Assembly: GCA_021018995.1 (NCBI GenBank)
Contig: CM037585.1
Coordinates: 121,170,331 to 121,234,330, forward strand
From: Chloranthus sessilifolius
Lineage: Eukaryota; Streptophyta; Magnoliopsida; Chloranthales; Chloranthaceae
Direction of reading: 5' to 3'
Length of the DNA: 64,000 nucleotides
Shown: positions 57,000 through 64,000 of the stretch, one piece after another
How the letters are laid out: every line of letters begins with the position of its first letter
Position numbering within the stretch: position 1 is the first letter of the stretch
The notes under the pieces: model-generated
The model's input: only the letters and a program-made list of their open reading frames with translations
Told to the model about the DNA's origin: nothing
The model's database searches: none
Translations under genes and position numbers: made by a program

Positions 57000-58228
57000 C
57001 TTGAAGTCTACACTCGTCCGCTTGATATCGGCGTAGCTTTTCTATCTGCTCTGAGCCGCTTTGAGTTTTGCCCTTATCATTCGAACATAGGTGGCATTAT
57101 CTTCAAGTATTTCGGGTCCCAAAACAAATTTCTCCCTGGTTTCTTCCCAATTGATGGGCGATCATCTACATCACCGTTCGTAAAGAGCTTCATATGGTGC
57201 CATCCCAATGCTCGTATGAAAGCTGTTGTTATATGCGAACTCAATCAGGGGTAGGTGCTAATCCCACGATCCTTGCAATTCTAACATACATGCCCTAAGC
57301 ATGTCCTCAATGATCTGATTGACCCTCTTAGTTTGTCCGTCTGTTTGCGGATGGAATGCCGTACTGAAATCTAGTCGTGTTCCCATTCCTTCTTAAAATT
57401 TCTTCCAAAACTTTGATGTATACAATGGGTCATAGTCTGAAACAATGCTACTCGGAATCCCATGCAAACGGACAATGTCTTTCATGTATAGCTCTGCCAG
57501 TCTTCCCGCCGTGTACATCGTGTTGTAAGGCAAGAAGTGCGCTGTCTTGGTCAATCGATCGACTACTACCCATATGGCATTGCATTTTTTGTAGTACGCG
57601 GTAGTCCAACGATGAAGTCCATAGAAATCGATTCCCACTTCCATTCCAGTATAGGTAGAGGTTGCAATAATCCTGCGAGGTGTCTATGATCGATCTTCAC
57701 TTGTTGGCATGTCAAACACCGCGACACGTACTCTACCACATCTTGTTTCAAGCCTCTCCACCAGTAGTTCTTTTTCAAATCTTGATACATCTTTGTGCTT
57801 CCCGAGTGGATAGCATAGCTTGATTTGTATGATTCATCCAAAATTGTTCGCCGCAGATCGGCATTGTCCATAATACAAAGACGGCCCTTGAACAATAAGG
57901 AACCATCCTCCTTGATTGAAAACTCAGATGTAATGCCCTCAGTCACATCTTGACGAATATTTGTTAGCACCAGGTCTTTCATCTATAGTTCAAGGATATG
58001 CTCAAATATCATCGGTCTCACTGAGATATTAGCTAAGAAGGCACCTGTAACTTGAGACTCGATGTTTGCATCATATAGTGCTAGATCTTCCAACAACTTC
58101 CATCGGTGCATACCTAAAATTAAACTAGCCAATTGAGCTGAACTCTTCCGACTCAAGGCGTGTGCTACTATATTAGCCTTGCCTGGATGGTACTGTATAG
58201 AACAGTCATAGTCCTTGAAAAACTCCAT
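57000..58228 (-). pseudogene. E4 integrase core, broken
   Basis: HHCC finger ([23 protein letters not shown]; the first His of the finger reads Tyr). The first catalytic Asp (ISMDFIVGLP) and the second (SIVSDYDPLY) are kept, but the catalytic Glu reads Lys ([10 protein letters not shown]), a G-to-A change. A frameshift near 57580 and a TAA near 57394 break it. Confidence 0.84.
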
Positions 58229-58237
58229 CCATCTGTG

Positions 58238-59450
58238 CTACCTCATATCTAGTTCCTTTTGTGTGAACAGATATCTGAGGCTCTTATGATCGGTGAAAAT
58301 CTCAAAAGTCTCACCGTACAAGTAATGTCTCCAAATTTTGAGCGCAAAAATGACCGCTACTAATTCCAAGTCATGTGTCGGATAGTTCTTCTCATGCTCT
58401 TTCAACTGTCTCGACCCATACGCTATCACCTTTTTGTGTTGATTAAGCACACAACCCAAACCAGTATACGAAGCATTGCTATACACTATAAACCCTCCAC
58501 TGCTTGAAGGAATCACTAACACTAGAACTAAAGTGAGTCTCTTCTTGAGTTCTTGAAAACTCTTCTCGCATGTCTCACGCCATTCAAACCTTGCATCTTT
58601 CCGTGTGAGTCTCGTGAGTGGTCCTGATATTTTTGAAAAACCCTCAAGGAAACGTCGATAGTAACCTGCTAATCCAAGGAAACTACGGATATCGGTCACG
58701 GTCTTTGGTTGCTCCCAATTGACCACTACTTCGATTTTTACTGGATCTATAGTGACACCAAGCTTTGAGACGACATGTCCCAAAAAGCTAACTTCTTCTA
58801 ACCAGAACTCGCACTTGTTGAGCTTGGCGTATAACTGGTGTTCATGTAGAGTCTGTAGGGCTACTCTCAAGTTCTTTTCATGCTCTTCCTCTGATTTTGA
58901 ATAGATCAGGATGTCGTCAACAAACACTACAACACATGTATCTAGGTGTGGTTTAAACACCCTATTCATCAGATTCATGAATGATGCCGGGGCATTTGTC
59001 AACCCAAACGACATCACTAGGAACTCATAGTGTCTGTATCGAGTCCTGAATGCAGTCTTCTAAATATCCTCTTCCTTGACCCTCAACTGATGATATCTAG
59101 ATCTCAGATCGATCTTTGAGAAATACTTTACTCCTTGCAGTTGATCAAACAAGTCATCTATCCTAGGCAAAGGGTATCGATTCTTAATGGTAAGTTTGTT
59201 CAATTGTCGATAGTCAATGCACAAATACATTGACCCATCTTTCTTCTTTACAAACAAGACCGGTGCTCCCCATGGAGACACGCTCGATCTAACAAAACCT
59301 TTGTCCATTAATTCCTGTAACTGCTCTTTCAACTCCTTCAACTCAGCAGGAGCCATTCTATATGGTGCTTTAGAAACAGGTTCCGTTCCTGGTGCTAAGT
59401 CGATGGCAAATTCTATTTCTCTCTCTGGAGGTAATCCGAGTAACTCCTCC
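58238..59450 (-). pseudogene. E4 reverse transcriptase and RNase H
   Basis: Open 59017-58238: [47 protein letters not shown], then RNase H. RNase H's first Asp reads Asn (YSNASYTG). Upstream, [19 protein letters not shown] and [12 protein letters not shown] are open until TAG 59060-59062, the stop shared with E1 and E3. Confidence 0.88.
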
Positions 59451-59991
59451 GGAAATACATCGACAAAATCTCGCACAACTGCTATCTCAGAGATAACATT
59501 ATTCTCCTCTTTATGCTCCTTCAAAAATTCCAAGTATCCACTACACCCTTTTCTGATCAATCGTTCGGCCCTAACTGCCGAGATAAGTGGTAGGTGTGTT
59601 GACCTCTCTCCTCGAAATCTAAATGATCTCCTCGTGTTGGGTCTGAAGATGACGACCTTATTCTTACTATCTACCGTCGCATAATGAGTTGATAACCAAT
59701 CCATGCCAAGGATCACGTCGAATCCTTGCATGTCTAATAGAATTTGGTTCGCCGGTAGCTCAAAGACATCTCCATCCATGACCCTCACGATCACGGAGTT
59801 GTAACCCTTTTCAGTATCAACCGCTTTCCTAGTAGGAACAGTTACAGTTAAAACGAAGTCTAACTCCTCTGGGTCGACTTTCATCCTCTTGGTGAAGCGA
59901 GGTGTAACAAATGAGTGGGTAGACCCCGGGTCTATCAACACTCAAGCCTCGTACGTCACATCGCTTCCCTTCTTATATATTTGTAACGTAC
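59451..59991 (-). pseudogene. E4 aspartic protease
   Basis: [15 protein letters not shown], then [19 protein letters not shown] and [18 protein letters not shown]. Open from 59941 to the RT stop; a TGA for CGA precedes it at 59942-59944. The acceptor is at 59992-59994. Confidence 0.8.
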
Positions 59992-60043
59992 CTAACCATA
60001 CATACACACATATATATATATATATATATATATTGTTTATTAT
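59992..60043 (-). other. E4 intron remnant interrupted by E5
   Basis: The acceptor end (TTAG|GTACG on minus) and a (TA)n run of about 25 bp are visible before the E5 LTR starts. ATTAT (60039-60043) is E5's left target-site candidate. Confidence 0.7.
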
Positions 60044-62565
60044 TGTGACAGCCCGAATTTCGGCACCCCGAAACCCGTGCCATCAGCACGATCATCTTGA
60101 CCATGCCCCTTAGCTATACGCGGAACATTGGCATATCAAGCATAAAATGAAATAATAAATGAAACTGTGGAATTTAAATCTATATTAAAGCAATTCTCCA
60201 AAAGACAGTTCTACCCTCATGCCTCTGCATGAATGGAGAACCGATCCGAACCATCGATGATAGGAATCATCACGGATGGTTCGCCCCAAAAGAATAATCT
60301 CAACTCAATATATACATAGTTTAACCAAAACAAGGCTTGACATACCAAGCCGTACAATCCCTCTCAAAAAGCCCTTAAAGCGGCACAACGGAGTCCTCTA
60401 GAAGAAGTCCTCAGGAGGTGGCTCCAACTCGTCGCCGGCCGCAAGGTCCGACTCACTGTGCGTCTCCTGAAGCCTCGGCCGCTGCTAGTAGTGGACCTGC
60501 GACGTATAGTCTATAGGGTGAGCTACATCCTAGCTCAATAGGGAACAGAGCACAGTTGAACATATAAATTATTACTCACATATATTCCATGATACACCAT
60601 GCATGATGTGTCTATGCAGTTATTGATGAAACCAGTTAAAAAGTATTGCATTTTACTGGTAATTACTTATGGTTTCATTTATTCATGAATGATGCTGAAA
60701 AGGTTTAAAGCAAAACTTAAACTTTCAACTTAAGTAATCCCCGAGCAATATAGCATCGAGCCCCGATGAGATACCCTTCATCGTCATCTATATAGACACT
60801 TTTAACGTATTCCCTGGGAATACAATATAGTACCCAAGCCCCTTTCCCCTGGGGATTGGTGGCGGGGTTTCACTTGTCTCAAATCAACACCCCTGGGGTG
60901 TGCTTACTGTGTACGGATAAGCCTCCGCAGCCTAGGCCACGCACCGTATCGGTCACGGATATCCTGCCGTGTCAGTCGTGGATATCCCGCCACGTCGGTG
61001 GGGTACCCTATCAAACCTCAAATAACAAAAATATTGGTGCCTTTTATATAGTTATTCACCGTGTAAATGTGCTATCTTATATCAGTTAGGCCCTATCAAT
61101 CATGATTCAATCTTGGATACATCCCTGGGATGTATCCATTCACTTGCATCACACCTGATGCTCTTATCTCTTGACTTCTTCATCCCCTGGGGATGGCTCA
61201 TTATAATTACTCTTATGGATGTCACACACACACACTTTTCACAATTCTTAAGTAATAAAACATTTGAATTTGAATTCTATATCACTACATACATGCTCTT
61301 ATAAAATAAAGTACATGTTCAAGGTGTTCCCTACCTCAAGTCTTTGTTTGCTCAACGCATCAAGGTCCCACGTGGCTCCTTGTGCACTAGCTCACACGTA
61401 CCACCTATGGTACCACATAACAGGTGAAACACATCACTAAAGATGCAATAAAGGAGGTCCAAGACCCTCCATGAAGCTTAAAGTCAAACTCAAAAGTCAA
61501 TAAAATTTAGCACAGTCGATTAATCGAACTCCAAAATTGATTAATCGAATCTGATTCGATTAATCGATTTCCAAAATCGATTAATCGAAAATCAATATCG
61601 ATTAATCGATTCTCAAATCGATTAATCGAGATTCCCATTCGATTAATCGAAACCCAATTCGATTAATCGAAATTCTCCACTCTATCTGTCGATTCTCAAT
61701 TCGAGTAATCGAATTTCCAAAATCGATTAATGGATCCCAAATCGATTAATCGAATTCCCATTTCGATTACTCGATTTCTCCAATCTATTTTTCTTTCCTC
61801 CACTGGAGTTCACTGTAGGCTCCCAGTCGATCAATCGATTTCCAATTCGATTAATCGAAATCTAAAGTCGATTAATCGAAATTCAATTCGATTAATCGAG
61901 ATCGGGGTCCTCTGACTTTTCAACTTCTTGGCCAATTTCGATGAATCGAAACCCAATTTCGATTAATCGAAATTGCCAGATTCAGCCCCTTTCGAGTTGT
62001 TCTTCCCAACCTTTTTCCACTTTTTCCTCTACTTTTTCTAAACCATCATCCTACAATCTAAACCATTTTTCAACTAAAATTAACCTCTACAATCTATGCA
62101 TTTTATTCACAAAAATTTACCTTTAATCAATCTCAAATTGATTTCAAATCAAGTGGTTGGAAGGCTAGGGATCCAGCTTTGGCTTGAACGGATTCCTTGC
62201 GCAGAATCGGCCTCTTTAATACATGAATCCCCCTTCCAATCACCCACAATGACTCCTTGCTTTATCACTCTCTTTACTCCTCTCTCTCTCTTCTTTACTT
62301 CTCTCTCAACAACCAAGCTATTTGATTTTAGGGTTATTAAACCCTTTTATCTTTCCCCCCTTCCTTGTGTGTTGAGCACATACACCGCAGTAGGTGTATG
62401 CGACTTCGCATTTTCCATCATACACTACATAGACACTCAACCCATCACATCTCATCCGTTCATCACACCCCATACTAACTATTGGACTTCTATTTGGTCA
62501 AACCTATGACCGATCGGGCACGGATCCCGAGGTCACAATTTGGTGTGATTTTTCGGGCTATTACA
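60044..62565 (-). repeat. 3' LTR of E5
   Basis: 2522 bp, TGTGACAGCCCGAATTTCGG...GGCTATTACA. More diverged from E1 and E4 than those are from each other. Array at 61515-61985. Confidence 0.92.
61515..61985. promoter_or_regulatory. TCGATTAATCGA array in E5 LTR
   Basis: About ten exact copies, with CCACTGG...CCCAGTCGATCAATCGA near 61800-61838. Confidence 0.83.
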
Positions 62566-62578
62566 TCCTCCCCACCTT
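62566..62578 (-). other. Polypurine tract of E5
   Basis: AAGGTGGGGAGGA on minus next to TGTAATAGCC. 62579-62985 is 3' UTR with no gene recognised. Confidence 0.85.
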
Positions 62579-62985
62579 GGGAATTTTCGTCCTCGAAAAT
62601 AACCCAAGGTTCGTCGGTCTGGGTCTCTCCCCCCCCCACACTCTCAGGTGAGGTGGTCTAGTAGGCTTAGACGCATACAGATAGTTACAATATACCAGCA
62701 TCTAATTTAAATGTTGACGAATTGAAACAATTTACACAAAAATTTTGGATTTCTATTAATATCATAAAATTTTTACAAGGCGCCACATGAGTTGGCGTAC
62801 AAAATAATCTACAGCTATACAAGAAAAACTCGATAAATACAAGACTCAGCGTCCCGCCAGTGGTGGTCTTTGGCAGTGCTCGATCTGGCGATGCTATGGC
62901 GGTGGTGGGTCTGCTGGGCTGTCTCAGGCGCGGTGGAGACTGTCTTTGGAGGCGATCGGAGTGGCGCAGTGGTGGAAGGTGTCGG

Positions 62986-64000
62986 TCAGTGAGGCGGATG
63001 AGATGTGGAAGGAGCCACGTCTGTAGTGGCTGCGGTAGGATGGAAGACGGGTCCTCGGTGGAAGGCGGTGCTCCCGGCTGTCCACTCCTCCTCCTGGGCG
63101 AGTAGGCGGTCAGTCGGTGTAGGGTAGATGTGGCGGAGGGTGTGGAAGAGAAGGAAGTCCATCCTCCGGTTCATCCTTTCATTGTTGGCCTCCATACGGG
63201 CCAACACCTGCTCTATGGTCGGCCCTGATGAAGCGGCGCGCCGGCGGTAAGATGAGGTGGGTGTCACGGGCGTGGAGTGGGCTGGTGGTGTCGGTGAGGC
63301 TGCTGTGTGAGAGGTAGCCCTCTCCACGGATGGCTCGGCTGTGGCAGGGTGTGCCCCACCCACGGGTGGGTCCTGCTATGGTGGTGGGGGTGGCGGTGGT
63401 GCTACTGCTGCTGCGGCGACTGGAGCGAGACCCGGAGCCGGTAGGGTCCGCTTGAGCAGATTATAGCTACGGGTCCATGAAGACTTGGAGAACGTCTTCA
63501 CGCAATCCGTAGCCCTCACCTCATGAGGTGAGATGAAGTAAGAGGGATCGTTGGAGTAGCACTCCAACATGCTCGAGATGAGGCGAGCATAGGGCATCTT
63601 CTCCTTGGGCCGGAGGTTGCCCTTCATCAATTTTCCCTTTATGTACATCATCCCCTCAAGGACGACCATGGTGGCGTCGAACCACCAGCCACAGATGGCC
63701 GCGTAGAGTGCGTGTTGCACTCGATCCACGCGCTCGGTGTCATGGCGCATTGGGTAAAGGTTACACTTGATCACTGAATCAAGCATCCACATGTAGTGGG
63801 GAAGGTCAACCCTCTTTATGGAGGAGCCCGACCCCTTTTTACCATTGGTCATGCGGGTCATGACCTCCTCAAAGGGGGGGTCCTCCTCGAAGGGTGGGAA
63901 TAGGGTGGTCTCAGGGGTGAAATCGAGGTAGCACTCGAGCACCTCGTGTATATGACGACGTGTGATCGTGTAGTCGCGACCCTCGATGGTGGTCTTGATC
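62986..64000 (-). pseudogene. E5 aORF, right end outside window
   Basis: From the edge: TIEGRDYTITRRHIHEVLE-like start, LPHYMWMLDSVIKCNLYPMR, CGWWFDATMVVLEGMMYI, KMPYARLISSMLECYSNDP, linker, TSSYRRRAASSGPTIEQVLA, MNRRMDFLLFHTLRHIYP and a C-terminus ending at 62986. Only one stop is seen (TAG for CAG in PPPPP-x-QDPP, about 63373-63375). The codon that is TGA in E1, E3 and E4 is CGC here, so the frame passes through. This is the copy that shows the linker and C-terminal coil joined. Confidence 0.7.

Larger units (their letters stand above)
51157..60043 (-). mobile_element. E4: E-type retrotransposon, interrupted by E5
   Basis: 3' LTR 51157-53602, PPT, aORF, internal promoter, pol up to the protease, then E5 inserted in the gag-protease intron. 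Gag and the 5' LTR should lie beyond the window. The bases before the LTR (TCCCG, 51152-51156) are one candidate target duplicate in F1. Confidence 0.92.
60044..64000 (-). mobile_element. E5: E-type retrotransposon, 3' part in window
   Basis: 3' LTR 60044-62565, PPT, 3' UTR and most of an aORF that runs off the right edge. It is inserted in E4's intron, so it is younger than E4. Confidence 0.9.

Overview
The window is plant nuclear heterochromatin made almost entirely of nested LTR retrotransposons. The evidence for a plant is: Ty3/Gypsy polyproteins with chromodomain-type integrase tails, tRNA-type primer sites next to LTRs, a Tat-lineage pol with two RNase H domains, an Athila-like LTR with a tRNA-Asp-type primer site, and plant mobile-domain-like genes with GT-AG introns. 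I see no host gene, rRNA, tRNA gene or CRISPR. The species cannot be told. Labels E1-E5, T1, A1 and F1 are mine, and all boundaries were read by eye.

Layout, left to right. E1 (1-12232, minus strand, left LTR cut by the window edge) has the order 5' LTR, PBS, gag, intron, PR-RT-RNaseH-IN-chromodomain, internal promoter, additional ORF (aORF), PPT, 3' LTR. Positions 12233-12793 are older DNA with a poly-T tract. E2 (12794 to about 18182, minus) is the 3' half of a related but divergent element: LTR, aORF and the end of integrase. T1 (about 18183 to 32300) is a Tat-type element with pol on minus and two mobile-domain-like genes on plus. Positions 32300-32784 are an LTR remnant and 32785-35098 an Athila-like fragment (A1). 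F1 is a plus-strand LTR (35099-37433, continuing 49978-51156). It was split by E3 (37434-49977), a structurally complete element with 5-bp target duplications, and then interrupted at 51157 by E4 (minus, 51157-60043 and onward). E4 is itself interrupted inside its intron by E5 (60044 to the window end).

The E elements share one plan. Gag and protease are joined across a roughly 145-nt intron. Pol ends in a chromodomain. Then comes a second transcription unit: an array of short palindromes, a TATA box and a sense-strand aORF of about 400-520 codons. The aORF resembles the 'putative plant transposon protein' type of accessory ORF. All copies are decayed by C-to-T type changes, and several stops sit at the same codon in different copies.

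The most interesting signal is regulatory. Each element has its own palindromic word, repeated both in its LTR and just upstream of its accessory gene(s). The word is TCGATTAATCGA in E1, E3 and E4 (in E5 only the LTR array was examined), CTCGCGCGAG in E2, and GCGCAACTATTAGTTGCGC in T1. In T1 it occurs three times at each of three places, mostly at an exact 48-bp spacing. This recalls the VANDAL/VANC anti-silencing system, in which an element-encoded protein recognises family-specific motifs in its own non-coding DNA. It suggests, without proving, that the accessory genes encode self-recognition factors in two separate Ty3 lineages.
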